64,000 bases of DNA from Chromobacterium haemolyticum (GCF_002081825.1 NZ_MUKU01000019.1:31230-95229), one strand, 5' to 3'. Counted from the stretch's first letter, positions 26,566 to 35,745 are shown. Notes: generated from the sequence alone by a model not told the origin. Program-made: numbers and translations.

Positions 26566-27844
26566 GGTCGTGCCGTTCCCGCTCCAGGCCGTCGCCCAGC
26601 CGCTGCGCGTACCACTGGGTGAATTTCTCCACCAAGGCCTCGGTGTACGGCGAATAAGGACCGGGCCGATAGGCGGCGCCGTTGATGCCGCGCTGCGACT
26701 CTTCCACCAGCCGGCGGTCCTGCTGATTGGTGGCTTTCCATACCCGGGTGAGGTTGTCCACCTCGTAGTCCACGCCTTCCACCGCGTCCTTGCGCACCAG
26801 CCAGGTGGTGCGCACCAGCGTGCTTTCCGCCGACAGCGGCAAGGCGGTGAAGGTGACGATGTGGTCGGCCATGAAATGGTGCCAGGAGTTGGGCTGGGTC
26901 CAGAACGACAGGCCGCCGGACGCCGGGTCGCGCAGATCGCCCAACAGCTTGCGACAGGCCGCGCCGGTGTCCACGGTCTGGGACTGGCCCTGGCGGTCCA
27001 GCGGCATGCGCATCGCGCGGAAGCCGGACACCTCGGACAGGCGCTCGATCTCGGCCGAGGGCAAACCGCCGGCCTCCCAGCGCGCGTGGTGCTCGGCGAC
27101 GACGCGTTGATAGTCGGCCAGTCCGGAGGCCTGCTCGGCCCGGGGCGCGAAGCCGTAGCTGTAGGCGTACAGCGAGACTGTCAGTTCCGGATGGTTGGCG
27201 GTGCAGTGATAGCACTCGCGGTTGTTCTCCATGGTTAGCTTCCAGTTGCCCGCCTCGACAATGTCCACCTGGGCCGCCACCTTGCAATCGTCGATGCGGT
27301 GCGGCGCGATATAGGGCGCCATCCGCGCCATCATCTCGTCGATGTCCTCCGGCGGCCGCTCGGCCAGGCAGATGAACAGCAGCCCTTCCAGATTTTTCAG
27401 CGCCACCGGCTTGAGGTTGTGATGCGAGGGGTCGAAGCCGTCCGCCATGTGGTCGGCGAAGATCAGCCGGCCGGACAGATCGTAAGTCCATTGATGGTAG
27501 GGGCAGACCAGATTGCCCACCGAGCCCTGACGCTCGGCGCACAGCCGCGAGCCGCGGTGGCGGCAGACATTGTGAAAGGCGCGTATGACCATGTCGTCGT
27601 CGCGCAGGATCAGGATGGGATCGCGTCCCAGCTCCACGGTCAGGTAGTCGCCCGGTTCGGGTATTTCCGCGCTAACGCCGACATAGATCCAGTGGCGACG
27701 GAAGATGTATTCGAGATCGGCCTCGAACACTTGCGGCGAGCGATAGAACGGCGCTTCCAGACTGTAGCCGGGACGGCGGCGGGCCAGCAGTTCGCGCAGC
27801 GGGGCCGTCGTCGCAGCCGGGAAGGGAATGACGCTGTGGGACAT
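26558..27844 (-). CDS. gbcA: Glycine betaine demethylase, Rieske oxygenase subunit
   Basis: A 428-residue Rieske non-haem iron oxygenase that converts glycine betaine to dimethylglycine with release of formaldehyde. The Rieske ligands are Cys94/His96 in NVCRHRG and Cys114/His117 in CPYHQW; the mononuclear iron site lies in ENNRECYHCTANHPEL, with a later Asp expected in the C-terminal half. AAAGGAGCGAGAC precedes the ATG at 27844; a much longer frame exists upstream but overlaps etfB. It is followed by its reductase and preceded by the dgc/etf genes, so a whole betaine-to-sarcosine module is contiguous. Confidence 0.93.
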   Translation of the reverse strand: MSHSVIPFPAATTAPLRELLARRRPGYSLEAPFYRSPQVFEADLEYIFRRHWIYVGVSAEIPEPGDYLTVELGRDPILILRDDDMVIRAFHNVCRHRGSRLCAERQGSVGNLVCPYHQWTYDLSGRLIFADHMADGFDPSHHNLKPVALKNLEGLLFICLAERPPEDIDEMMARMAPYIAPHRIDDCKVAAQVDIVEAGNWKLTMENNRECYHCTANHPELTVSLYAYSYGFAPRAEQASGLADYQRVVAEHHARWEAGGLPSAEIERLSEVSGFRAMRMPLDRQGQSQTVDTGAACRKLLGDLRDPASGGLSFWTQPNSWHHFMADHIVTFTALPLSAESTLVRTTWLVRKDAVEGVDYEVDNLTRVWKATNQQDRRLVEESQRGINGAAYRPGPYSPYTEALVEKFTQWYAQRLGDGLERERHDHE

Positions 27845-27870
27845 GTCTCGCTCCTTTGATAGCGGGCTGC

Positions 27871-28644
27871 TCAAAAATCGACGAGCCGATGTTGACGCAG
27901 GTAATCCAGCACCGCTTGCGCTTTCTCGACGGAATCCCCCTGTTTTACGACGCGCCCCCCGGCGGCCGCGTCGTCGCCGGCAATCGCCCCCAGCAGACGC
28001 TCCAGGCCGCTGCCGCGCTGCGCCGCCAGCGCCCGGGCGCGCCGCGCCGGCTCCAGCCTGGGTGCTGGCATGGGCTCCCCCGCTGCCGCGCGGCGCGTCA
28101 CCACGCCGCGTTGCAAGCCGGCCCAGGACCAGCGCGGTTCCGCGCCGTCCGGCTTGACGCTGGCCAGCAGCGGCGCCTGGGCCGCCAGCCGTCGCCGCCG
28201 TCCCCTGGCCAGGCCTTGCAGCGCCCGCCATTCTCCGCCCTCCTCCGTCAAGGACAGCACGCCGGGCAAGAGCGGACGGTCCAGGCCTTCGGCCAATAGA
28301 TAGGGCAGCAGCGCCGACGCCTCGCCGCCGCCGGAGCGTTCGCCGCACAGAATCAGTTCGAAATCGCCCAGCGCGGCGATCAGCGCCGGCGTCGGGTCGC
28401 TGCCCGCCGGCGGCTGCAACACGGCGATGGCCGCCGCGCCCTGGGCCAGGTAGTCGGCCAACGCCTCCTTGTCCGCGTCTCCGGCGTGCAAGACGACGAA
28501 GGCGCGGCCCAGCCGGCGCGCCAGCGCCAGCGCCGCCAGATCGCCCGGGCCGGCGCAGGGCCGCCCGCTGACCGGATGCGGCGCCGGGGCCACCAACACC
28601 GCTGTTTTCGCCGCCGTTCCGGCGGGAAGCGCCGTCTCGCTCAT
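27871..28644 (-). CDS. Electron transfer flavoprotein beta-like subunit for dimethylglycine demethylation
   Basis: A 257-residue EtfB-like protein. The adenine-nucleotide alpha-hydrolase fold is suggested by ALALARRLGRAFVVLHAGDADKEALADYLAQGA and ELILCGERSGGGEASALLPYLLAEGLDRPLLPGV, the latter resembling EtfB's CGxQ..D segment in a diverged form. It overlaps the etfA-like gene by ATGA. In Pseudomonas a dedicated EtfAB pair follows dgcAB and is needed for dimethylglycine use; the same order is seen here. It is too diverged to be the housekeeping EtfB of fatty-acid oxidation. Confidence 0.82.
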   Translation of the reverse strand: MSETALPAGTAAKTAVLVAPAPHPVSGRPCAGPGDLAALALARRLGRAFVVLHAGDADKEALADYLAQGAAAIAVLQPPAGSDPTPALIAALGDFELILCGERSGGGEASALLPYLLAEGLDRPLLPGVLSLTEEGGEWRALQGLARGRRRRLAAQAPLLASVKPDGAEPRWSWAGLQRGVVTRRAAAGEPMPAPRLEPARRARALAAQRGSGLERLLGAIAGDDAAAGGRVVKQGDSVEKAQAVLDYLRQHRLVDF

Positions 28645-29738
28645 GGTCCGATCTCCTTGTTCTCAAGCTCCAGCAAGGCCTGCAAGGCGTGAATGAAGGA
28701 CTGGCAGTCGTCGATCACGCTCAGGTCCGCGCGCTTGACCATGGGCGCGGCCGCGTCCAGATTGACCGCGATCACATGGCGGCAGGCCTTGATGCCTTGC
28801 AGGTGCTGCACCGCGCCGGAAATGCCCAGCGCCAGATAGGCGCTGGCCTGCACGCTGCGGCCGGTGGCGCCCACTTGCTGGTCGCGGCGGAAACGCCCGT
28901 CGTCCACCGCCACCCGCGAGGCGCCCACCGCCGCGCCCATGGATTCCGCCAGCCGCAAGAAGGCCGGAACGTCGCTGACCCCGTTGCCGGCGGCCAGGAT
29001 CAGGTCCGCCTCTTCCAGAGCCAGTTGCGAGGCCGGGCTGGCGACGCCGCCCAGGTCACGCACCCGCTCCTCCGCCGCCTCCGGCGCGCAAGCCTGCCGC
29101 AGCCCCCGCCCGACGAAGGGCAGGCGGACGTCGGCCACGCCGCGTGCGAGCAAGAGCGCCTGCGCGCACGGATGCACGCTGAAGCCCGCGCCCGGCCGGC
29201 GGCGGCGCACGCCGTCGGCGGCGATTTCCACCACGTCGGTCAGCACCGACAGACGCTCGCGGCAGGCGAAGCGCCGGCCCAGGTCGGCGTCCTCGCCGCG
29301 GTCGGCGAACAGCACATGGCGCGGTTGCTCCCGCCGCCACAGCCGCCGCAACAAGGCCAGCTTGGCTTCCGGCGCAAAGCCCGGGTCCGCCGGCGTCAAG
29401 GCGCGGTCCAAGGCCAGTTCCGCCAGTTCGGCGTCGGCGCAGCCTTCCATGCCGAACAAGACCGCCAGCACCTCCTCGCGCGGGCCGGCCAGCAGGGCGG
29501 CGGCGGCGATGGCCTCGCGCGCCGCCTCGTCCAGCTGACCGCGCTCGGCGTGCGCCACCACCAACAGCCGTCCATCGAACGGCCCGGCGCTGCGCAGCGG
29601 CTTGAGCTTGGCCGCACTCGCCGGCGGCGCGTCGCGCAGGCCGCCGTCCTCGCCCAGCACGATGCGCTTGAGCCCGCCCGGCGAGCGCACCCAGGGCCGG
29701 CGCGGGTCCACCCGCGGCGCGGTCTGCTTCATCTTCAT
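28641..29738 (-). CDS. Electron transfer flavoprotein alpha-like subunit for dimethylglycine demethylation
   Basis: A 365-residue EtfA-like protein. The C-terminal FAD-binding domain is recognisable from EEADLILAAGNGVSDVPAFLRLAESMGAAVGASR, DQQVGATGRSVQASAYLALGISGAVQHLQGI and HVIAVNLDAAAPMVKRADLSVIDD, all matching the EtfA signature. The ATG at 29738 follows AAGGAGGAGGC and overlaps the dgcB stop by four bases; the upstream frame extension is spurious. With the EtfB-like partner it should carry electrons from DgcAB to the respiratory chain. Confidence 0.88.
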   Translation of the reverse strand: MKMKQTAPRVDPRRPWVRSPGGLKRIVLGEDGGLRDAPPASAAKLKPLRSAGPFDGRLLVVAHAERGQLDEAAREAIAAAALLAGPREEVLAVLFGMEGCADAELAELALDRALTPADPGFAPEAKLALLRRLWRREQPRHVLFADRGEDADLGRRFACRERLSVLTDVVEIAADGVRRRRPGAGFSVHPCAQALLLARGVADVRLPFVGRGLRQACAPEAAEERVRDLGGVASPASQLALEEADLILAAGNGVSDVPAFLRLAESMGAAVGASRVAVDDGRFRRDQQVGATGRSVQASAYLALGISGAVQHLQGIKACRHVIAVNLDAAAPMVKRADLSVIDDCQSFIHALQALLELENKEIGP

Positions 29739-31690
29739 GCCTCCTCCTTCGCCAGCCGGCCTGGCGCCGCCGCGCGCCGCGCATCGCCCCGCTCTTGCCC
29801 GGCCTCCGGGCCGGTCTCCAAACGCTCCGCCACCAATTCCGCCAACTCCACCACCTCCGCCCGCGCGCCGCTGACGCCTTCCAGCATCGCGGTGCAGTTG
29901 GGGCAAGCCACCGCAACGCGACCGGCGCCGGCGGCGCGGACGTCCTCCATGCGCATGTCCGGAATCCGGCGCGGCCCGGGCACGTCGGTAAAGGCCGCCC
30001 CGCCGCCCCAGCCGCAGCAGCGAGCGTCGCGGCCGGAGCGGCTCATCTCCACCACCTGGATGCCGATGCCGGCCAGCACGCGGCGCGGCGCGGCGTAGCC
30101 CTCGTTGTAGCGGCCCAGATAACAGGGATCGTGATAGCTCAACGGCTCGGCCGAGTCGCGGGAGCGCACACGGATCGCCCGCGTCTCCAGCAGTTGGTCC
30201 AGCAGCCGGCTGTGATGCCAGACTTCGTAATGTCCGCCCAGCGCCGGGTATTCATTGGCCAGGCAATGAAAAACATGCGGATCCGGCGTAACGATGCGGG
30301 TGAAGCGATAGCGGCCCAACGTGGCGATATTGGCCAGCGCCAGCCGCTGAAAACCCGCCTCGTCGCCCAGGCGGCGCGCCAGATCGCCGCAGTCGCGCTC
30401 GGCTTCGCCCAGCGCCGCCACGCGCAGGCCGGCGGCCTTGAGCACGGTCAGCAAGGCGCGCAGGGCGCGCTGATAGCGCATGTCGAAAGCGCCCTCGCCC
30501 GCCAGCAGCAGCCAATCGACGGACTCGCCCTCCTGCAGCAGCGGCAGGTCCAGGTCCGCCGCCCAGTGGTAGCGCGCGCGCAGCGGGTGGCCGCCGACGG
30601 TGTCGGTATGGCGCAGATTGGCCAGCGCCGCCGCGCCCTTGCCCGGCAGTTCGCCGCGCGTCAGGGTCAGGTGCCGGCGCAGATCGATCACCGCGTCGAC
30701 GTGCTCGATCAGCATCGGACAGTTTTCCACGCAGGCGCGGCAGGTGGTGCAGGACCACAAGGTGTCCGCCGCCAACGCGCCGCCGACGATGTCCCGGTCC
30801 GCGCTCGCGGCCGCGGCCGCCGGCCGGCCCGGATGCGGGCTGCCGGCATAGGCCGGACCGCCGCCGCCCATGGACGCCACCAGGTCCTGGATCAGGCGCT
30901 TGGGATTGAGCGGCTGACCGGCGGCGAAGGCCGGACAGGCGGCTTCGCATTTGCCGCATTGCACGCAGGCGTCGAAGGACAGCAGCCGGTTCCAGGCGAA
31001 ATCGGCCGCCCGCGCCGCGCCCAGCTCGCCGGCGGCCAGATTCAAGGGCTTCAGATCGGCGGACTTGCCGGCGAAGCGCTCGGCGCGCGGATGGAAGGCC
31101 AGGTGCAGCAAACCGGCCACCGCGTGCTTCATCGGCCGGCCCAGGCCTATGCCCAGGGCCAGCTCCGCGCCGCCCAAGGCCAGCAGCGACAGCGCGACGG
31201 CGGCCAGCCCCTGCCCGGCGGCGCTCAGCCAGGCCTCGCCGCCGGCCAGCGCCGCCGCCAGCAGCGCGCCCAGCGCGAAACAGGCCAGCCGCGCCGGCAG
31301 CCGCTGCCATTCTCCCAACGATAGCCGGGCCGGCGGCGCGCGGCGGCGCGCGCGCATCAAAGCCGCGCCGATCAGCATCAAAACGGCCGACGCCACCAGC
31401 AGCAGGTCCAGCCAGCGCTGATGCAGCAGCAGGCCGTAATTGAGCGCGATCAGCAGCAGCGCCGCCGTCCCGCCGCCGGCCGCCGCCACATGGGCGCGCG
31501 CCGCGGCCGGATCGCGGGCCACCACGCGGTGCAGGTCAACGAAGTAACGCTTGGGCGCGGCCAGCAGGCCGCGCCAGGACGCCGGCGCGGCGCGGCCCCG
31601 CCGCCACAGCCGCGCGCGCCGGAGCAGCCCGGCGCTCAGCAGCAGCGCGCCCAACCAGAACAGGCCGCTGAGGAGGTAGGGAAAACTCAT
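29735..31690 (-). CDS. dgcB: Dimethylglycine demethylase subunit B (membrane iron-sulfur protein)
   Basis: A 651-residue protein. The N-terminal third holds several membrane segments (LLSGLFWLGALLLSAGLL, AALLLIALNYGLLL, LLLVASAVLMLIG and others), followed by two 4Fe-4S motifs (CVQCGKCEAACP, CTTCRACVENCPML) and two C-terminal CCG domains (HDPCYLGRYNEG, ARCCGWGGGAAF) like those of heterodisulfide reductase. It would link the flavin subunit DgcA and the Etf pair at the membrane. AAGGATTTCTGAC precedes the ATG at 31690; one base separates it from the dgcA stop. Confidence 0.9.
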   Translation of the reverse strand: MSFPYLLSGLFWLGALLLSAGLLRRARLWRRGRAAPASWRGLLAAPKRYFVDLHRVVARDPAAARAHVAAAGGGTAALLLIALNYGLLLHQRWLDLLLVASAVLMLIGAALMRARRRAPPARLSLGEWQRLPARLACFALGALLAAALAGGEAWLSAAGQGLAAVALSLLALGGAELALGIGLGRPMKHAVAGLLHLAFHPRAERFAGKSADLKPLNLAAGELGAARAADFAWNRLLSFDACVQCGKCEAACPAFAAGQPLNPKRLIQDLVASMGGGGPAYAGSPHPGRPAAAAASADRDIVGGALAADTLWSCTTCRACVENCPMLIEHVDAVIDLRRHLTLTRGELPGKGAAALANLRHTDTVGGHPLRARYHWAADLDLPLLQEGESVDWLLLAGEGAFDMRYQRALRALLTVLKAAGLRVAALGEAERDCGDLARRLGDEAGFQRLALANIATLGRYRFTRIVTPDPHVFHCLANEYPALGGHYEVWHHSRLLDQLLETRAIRVRSRDSAEPLSYHDPCYLGRYNEGYAAPRRVLAGIGIQVVEMSRSGRDARCCGWGGGAAFTDVPGPRRIPDMRMEDVRAAGAGRVAVACPNCTAMLEGVSGARAEVVELAELVAERLETGPEAGQERGDARRAAAPGRLAKEEA

Positions 31691-31691
31691 G

Positions 31692-33752
31692 TCAGAAATC
31701 CTTGGCCAGCCGCAGCGCGTCGTAGAGCGCGCCGTGGATGTTGTGCATAGAGACGCAGTCGCCGACGCGGAACAGCAGGAATTCCCCGGCCGCCAGCGGC
31801 CAGTCCAGACAGGGCTGCGGCTCGGCGGCGAACAGCGCCCGCACATCGGTCTGGCCGCGGTTGCGCGACAAGGGCTTCAACTGCCCGTACAGGGCCTCGT
31901 CCGGCAGGACGCCGTTCTCTATCACCACCTGGTCCACCACCCGCTCTTCCAGCGCTTCGGTGTATTCGTTGCGCAACACGGCGATTTTCTTGTCGCCTTC
32001 GGCGTAAACCGCCTCCAGCCAGACATTGGGGGTGGGGATGATGCCTTGGGCGTACAGACGGCGGTAGAAGATGGGAAAGGTGGTGCCGCCGGTGTCGTCG
32101 CCCACCTTCACATCCGGCGTGACGATTTCCACCGTGCTGCCGCGGCTGGCCAGATAGTCGGCGACGCCGAAGCCGGCGTGGGTGCTCAGCGCGTCGTAGA
32201 CCAGCACGTTGCGGGCCGGCTCCACCTGGCCGGACAGGATGTCCCAGCTGCTGACGGCCAGCCCCTCCGCCACGCCCCAGGCCGGCACCTGGCTGGTGTG
32301 CGGCCGGCCGCCGGTGGCCAGCACCACGATATCCGGCCGCTCGTCCATGATCATGGAACGGTCCGCCGCCGCGCCCAGCCGGCGGTCCACGCCCAGGCGC
32401 TGGGTTTCCATGTCCAGCCAGCGCACAATGCCGGCCATTTGTTCGCGCTGCGGCGCGCGCGCCGCCAGCAGGATCTGACCGCCCACCTGCGGCTGCCGCT
32501 CGAACAGCACCACCTCGTGGCCGCGCTCGCGCGCCACCCGCGCCGCCTCCAGCCCGGCCGGCCCGGCGCCCACCACCGCCACCCGGCGCGGCCGCGCCGC
32601 CCGGGAGATGAGATGGGGCATGGTGGACTCGCGGCTGGTGGCGGCGTTCTGGATGCACAGCACGTCCTGGCCGTAGTACTGACGGTCTATGCAGTAATTG
32701 GCGCCCACGCACTGCCGGATCTGGTCTTCCTTGCCGTCCCGGATCTTGATCACCAGATGCGGGTCGGCCATGTGGGCGCGGGTCATGCCCACCATGTCCA
32801 CCATGCCGGCGGCCAGAATGCGTTCCGCCTGCACCGGATCGCGTATGCTCTGCGCGTGCATCACCGGCACCTTGGACACCGATTTGATGCCGGCGGCCAG
32901 ATGCACGAAAGGCTCGGGCGGCAACGCCATCGGCGGCATGCAGTTGGCCAGGCTGTTGTGGGTGTCCGCGCCGGAGCCTATCACCGACAGGTAGTCGATC
33001 AGCCCGGTTTCGGACATGGCGGCGGCAATCTCCTTGAGCATGTCGTGGCTGAGGCCGTCTTCGTGGAATTCGTCGCCGCTCATTCTCAGGCCGACGCAGA
33101 AGTCCGCGCCCACCTCGGCGCGCACCGCTTGCAGCACTTCCATGCCGAAGCGCAGCCGGTTTTCCAGGCTGCCGCCCCATTCGTCCTCGCGCTGATTGGT
33201 GCGCGGGCTCCAGAACTGGTCGATCAGGTGCTGGTGGGCGGCGGCGATCTCGATGCCGTCCAGGCCGGCGGCCTTGACCCGCCGCGCCGCCAGCGCGAAA
33301 TCCGCGATCACGCGATGGATGTCCTCCGTCTCCATGATCTTGGCGTTGCCGCGGTGCACCGGCTCGCGCACGCCGGAGGGGCTGAGCAGATGCGGCCAGT
33401 GCTCGCCTTGATAGCTGGAGCGCCGCCCCATATGGGTGGCCTGGATCATGATCTTGGCACCGTGGCGGTGCATGGCTTCCGCCAGCCGCGCCAGCGGCTC
33501 TATCACCGCGTCGCTGGCCAGATTCACCGATTTCCACCAGCCCTGCGGGCTGTCGATGGACACCGGGCTGGAACCGCCGCAAATCGCCAACGCCAGGCCG
33601 CCCTTGGCTTTTTCTTCGTAGTAGCGGATGTAGCGCTCGCCCGGCAGACCGCCGGCTTCGGCGTAGACCTCGGCGTGGGCGGTGCTGACGATGCGGTTGC
33701 GCAAGGTCAGCCGGTTCAGGGTGATGGGTTCGAACAAATGCGGGTAGGGCAT
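31692..33752 (-). CDS. dgcA: Dimethylglycine demethylase subunit A (FMN/4Fe-4S/FAD)
   Basis: A 686-residue enzyme of the old-yellow-enzyme/2,4-dienoyl-CoA reductase type. Residues about 1-360 form the FMN TIM barrel (MPYPHLFEPITLNRLTLRNRIV at the start, IEIAAAHQHLIDQFWSP near the active site). The 4Fe-4S cluster Cys are in CVGANYCIDRQ and VLCIQNA. A C-terminal FAD/NAD domain begins VAVVGAGPAGLEAARVARERG. It demethylates dimethylglycine to sarcosine with formaldehyde release. A repeat separates it from the upstream V4R-like gene. Trimethylamine/dimethylamine dehydrogenases share the architecture, but the gbc/sox context favours DgcA. Confidence 0.93.
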   Translation of the reverse strand: MPYPHLFEPITLNRLTLRNRIVSTAHAEVYAEAGGLPGERYIRYYEEKAKGGLALAICGGSSPVSIDSPQGWWKSVNLASDAVIEPLARLAEAMHRHGAKIMIQATHMGRRSSYQGEHWPHLLSPSGVREPVHRGNAKIMETEDIHRVIADFALAARRVKAAGLDGIEIAAAHQHLIDQFWSPRTNQREDEWGGSLENRLRFGMEVLQAVRAEVGADFCVGLRMSGDEFHEDGLSHDMLKEIAAAMSETGLIDYLSVIGSGADTHNSLANCMPPMALPPEPFVHLAAGIKSVSKVPVMHAQSIRDPVQAERILAAGMVDMVGMTRAHMADPHLVIKIRDGKEDQIRQCVGANYCIDRQYYGQDVLCIQNAATSRESTMPHLISRAARPRRVAVVGAGPAGLEAARVARERGHEVVLFERQPQVGGQILLAARAPQREQMAGIVRWLDMETQRLGVDRRLGAAADRSMIMDERPDIVVLATGGRPHTSQVPAWGVAEGLAVSSWDILSGQVEPARNVLVYDALSTHAGFGVADYLASRGSTVEIVTPDVKVGDDTGGTTFPIFYRRLYAQGIIPTPNVWLEAVYAEGDKKIAVLRNEYTEALEERVVDQVVIENGVLPDEALYGQLKPLSRNRGQTDVRALFAAEPQPCLDWPLAAGEFLLFRVGDCVSMHNIHGALYDALRLAKDF

Positions 33753-33765
33753 GGCCGGTTCCTAA

Positions 33766-33950
33766 GGGTCTGTTGACGTATGTTTTCCCCGCCGCGCTGA
33801 CCGAGAAAAGTGCGCTCTACAAGCCTGACAACGCCGTAGAGGGGGCTTTCCTCGGTCAGCCCTCCGGGTTCGTCCCCAGCCGGCGCCTCGCTTTGTCGGC
33901 CGCATCCGGCTGGGGACGAACGCAGCGGTAAAACATACGTCGACAGACCC
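33766..33950. repeat. 185 bp inverted-repeat element flanked by TAA, distinct from the main MITE family
   Basis: Ends are a 21 bp inverted repeat with one mismatch, beginning GGGTCTGTTGACGTATG (left) and its complement at the right. TAA flanks both sides (33763-33765 and 33951-33953). Inside are two further perfect or near-perfect stems: GCTGACCGAG/CTCGGTCAGC and GTTCGTCCCCAGCCGG/CCGGCTGGGGACGAAC. No coding potential. It lies between dgcA and the V4R-like gene, 3 bp from the latter's stop. Confidence 0.85.
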
Positions 33951-33953
33951 TAA

Positions 33954-34487
33954 CTACAAGGGATGGACTGTGAACGCGCAGTACGGCGCGCCCTGCCCGG
34001 CGCACTGGCTTTCGCGGCAGACGGTGCGGTAGTCGCGCCCCAGGCTTTCCCCCACCCAGTCCATCGCGCCGGCGAACCAGCCGGCGAACAGATAGCAGGC
34101 CATGTGCTCGCTTTGCGGCGCGCCGGCCTCGCCCTGGGCCAGCACGAAACAGGAGTGGTCCAGCCGGATATGAGCGTTGCCGCTGGCCACGTCGGCCTCC
34201 AAAAAGCGGAAGCGGCCCCAGCCGCGCAGGGACAGCCGGCTCAGGTAGTGCTCGAACACGGCCAGGCCGGCCAGACCGTGGGTGGCCGCCTCGCTGGCGC
34301 ACCAGAAGTGGGCGGAGCGATGGCCGGCCTGGTAGAGCGCGTCCGCGTACGGGTAACGGCCCAGCGCCGCCTCCATGGCCAAGTGGTTGTTGATGAAGAA
34401 ATGACGCGGCACGTACAACATGGGCAGGCCGTTGGTGCGCCAGACGCCGCTGTCGGGGTCCACGTCGATGGGAAGTTGCGGTTGCAT
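33954..34487 (-). CDS. V4R-like accessory protein of the dimethylglycine cluster
   Basis: A 177-residue protein with no signal peptide. The C-terminus CRESQCAGQGAPYCAFTVHPL matches the Cys-rich end of V4R (4-vinyl reductase) small-molecule-binding domains, which often bind a metal or hydrocarbon ligand. A small protein of this kind sits beside dgcA in Pseudomonas; its role there is not established as far as I know. CAGGAGAACGGC precedes the ATG. The 143 bp repeat upstream is inserted directly behind this ribosome site, so the native promoter has been displaced or lost. It is probably transcribed toward dgcA through the element at 33766-33950. Confidence 0.7.
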   Translation of the reverse strand: MQPQLPIDVDPDSGVWRTNGLPMLYVPRHFFINNHLAMEAALGRYPYADALYQAGHRSAHFWCASEAATHGLAGLAVFEHYLSRLSLRGWGRFRFLEADVASGNAHIRLDHSCFVLAQGEAGAPQSEHMACYLFAGWFAGAMDWVGESLGRDYRTVCRESQCAGQGAPYCAFTVHPL

Positions 34488-34500
34488 GCCGTTCTCCTGA

Positions 34501-34643
34501 GAGCCTGTTCAAGGTCTGCTGCGCTTCGTCGGACATGGCGTGGTGAGTACGGTTTCAGAATGCCCATATGCCGCATGACCCTTCCGCTTCCTCAGCGGTT
34601 TTCGCCTTGTCTCGCCCTTGCTCGCCAGACGGTGAACCGGCTC
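34501..34643. repeat. MITE-like repeat, copy 6
   Basis: A 143 bp copy with intact ends (GAGCCTGTTCAAGGTCTGC left, GTGAACCGGCTC right) and perfect TGA duplications at 34498-34500 and 34644-34646. Interior GGTTTTCGCCTTGTCTCGCCCTTGCTCG matches the other copies. It lies 13 bp upstream of the V4R-like gene start. Confidence 0.85.
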
Positions 34644-34755
34644 TGAGCAAGTCGGGCGCAGCCCGTCATTGCCGGCATCTTGCCGCAGGCCATTCCGGGC
34701 CGGAGCCGTCGGCGCGACCGGTTTTTGCCCATGGCCGACACCTCACGGCGCGGGC

Positions 34756-34781
34756 GCAAAAAAGGCGGACCGCGGTCCGCC
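34756..34781 (-). terminator. Rho-independent terminator after the second betaine-binding protein gene
   Basis: Perfect palindrome GGCGGACCGCGGTCCGCC (34764-34781) followed on the minus strand by six T residues (A run at 34758-34763). It sits about 30 bp after the stop of the gene at 34814-35665. The remaining bases back to the repeat at 34643 show no gene. Confidence 0.85.
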
Positions 34782-34813
34782 AAGGAGAGGCATGACATTG
34801 AACGCGCTACGGT

Positions 34814-35665
34814 TCAGGGCGCCCACTCCGCCACCCGCTCCGGATGGGCCCGAATCCAGGAGGCCGCCGCCGCCGCGGGCTTGGCGCCGGTTTCCACCGC
34901 CAGCATCAGCGGGCCGATCTCTTCCGGCCGCCAGCGGAAGCGCCGCAGGAAGGCCAGCACCGCCGGCGCCTTGGCGCTCAGGCCGGGATGGGCCACATTG
35001 TTGACGTGCTCCGCCTCGCCGAATACTTTTTGCGGGTCGTCGAGAAAACGCAGCTTCCATTTGGCGAACATCCAGTGCGGCACCCAGCCGGTCACCACGA
35101 TGGGCTTGCGGGCGTTGATCGCGCGCGCCAGTTCCGCCGTCATGCCCGGTCCGGAACTGGGCATCAGCGTCAAATTCAGCCGGTAGGCCTTGATCGCCGC
35201 CTCGGTCTTTTGCATCACCCCGGCGCCGGCGTCTATGCCGACGATGCGTCCCTGATACGCCGCGCGCTCGGCGTTGAGATCGCCGATGGCGCGGGCGGCC
35301 ACATAGTCCGGCACCACCAGGCCGATGCGGGCGTCGACATAATTGGGCCCCAGGTCCAACACCTTGTCCTTGAACTGCCGGTAATACGCGCCCTGGGTCA
35401 CCGGCAGCCAGGCCGACAGCGTGGCGTCCAGATCGCCGCGCGCCACGCCCTGCCACATGATGCCGGCGGCCACCGGCATCAGCTCCACCGGGTGGCCCAG
35501 CCGGCCGCGAATGATCTGGGCCGCCACCTGGGTGGTGACCACGCTGTCCGCCCAGCCTTCGACATAGCCTAGCCGGATCGCCGGCTTGGCGGCCCCGGCC
35601 GGCTCCGCCGCCTGGATCGGCAGCCACCCAAGCAGCAGCATGATGCAGAACCATCGTCTCGACAT
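34814..35665 (-). CDS. Glycine betaine/choline-type ABC substrate-binding protein, second copy
   Basis: A 283-residue OpuAC-family binding protein. Signal peptide MSRRWFCIMLLLGWLPIQAA; mature segments IRLGYVEGWADSVVTTQVAAQII, DLDATLSAWLPVTQG, and VVTGWVPHWMFAKW carry the aromatic residues used for quaternary ammonium binding. AGGAAAGACG precedes the ATG at 35665, so the upstream 7 residues are not used. There is no permease or ATPase alongside; it may feed choVW or a transporter elsewhere. It lies between the dipeptidase gene and the dgc genes and has its own terminator. Candidate ligands: betaine, dimethylglycine or related methylated amines. Confidence 0.82.
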   Translation of the reverse strand: MSRRWFCIMLLLGWLPIQAAEPAGAAKPAIRLGYVEGWADSVVTTQVAAQIIRGRLGHPVELMPVAAGIMWQGVARGDLDATLSAWLPVTQGAYYRQFKDKVLDLGPNYVDARIGLVVPDYVAARAIGDLNAERAAYQGRIVGIDAGAGVMQKTEAAIKAYRLNLTLMPSSGPGMTAELARAINARKPIVVTGWVPHWMFAKWKLRFLDDPQKVFGEAEHVNNVAHPGLSAKAPAVLAFLRRFRWRPEEIGPLMLAVETGAKPAAAAASWIRAHPERVAEWAP

Positions 35666-35745
35666 CGTCTTTCCTTCCCTAATCAAGGTCTGTGGACACG
35701 GGGCTTCCGCTACCCTGCGGCAAAGAGGTCGTGAACAGGCTCTAA

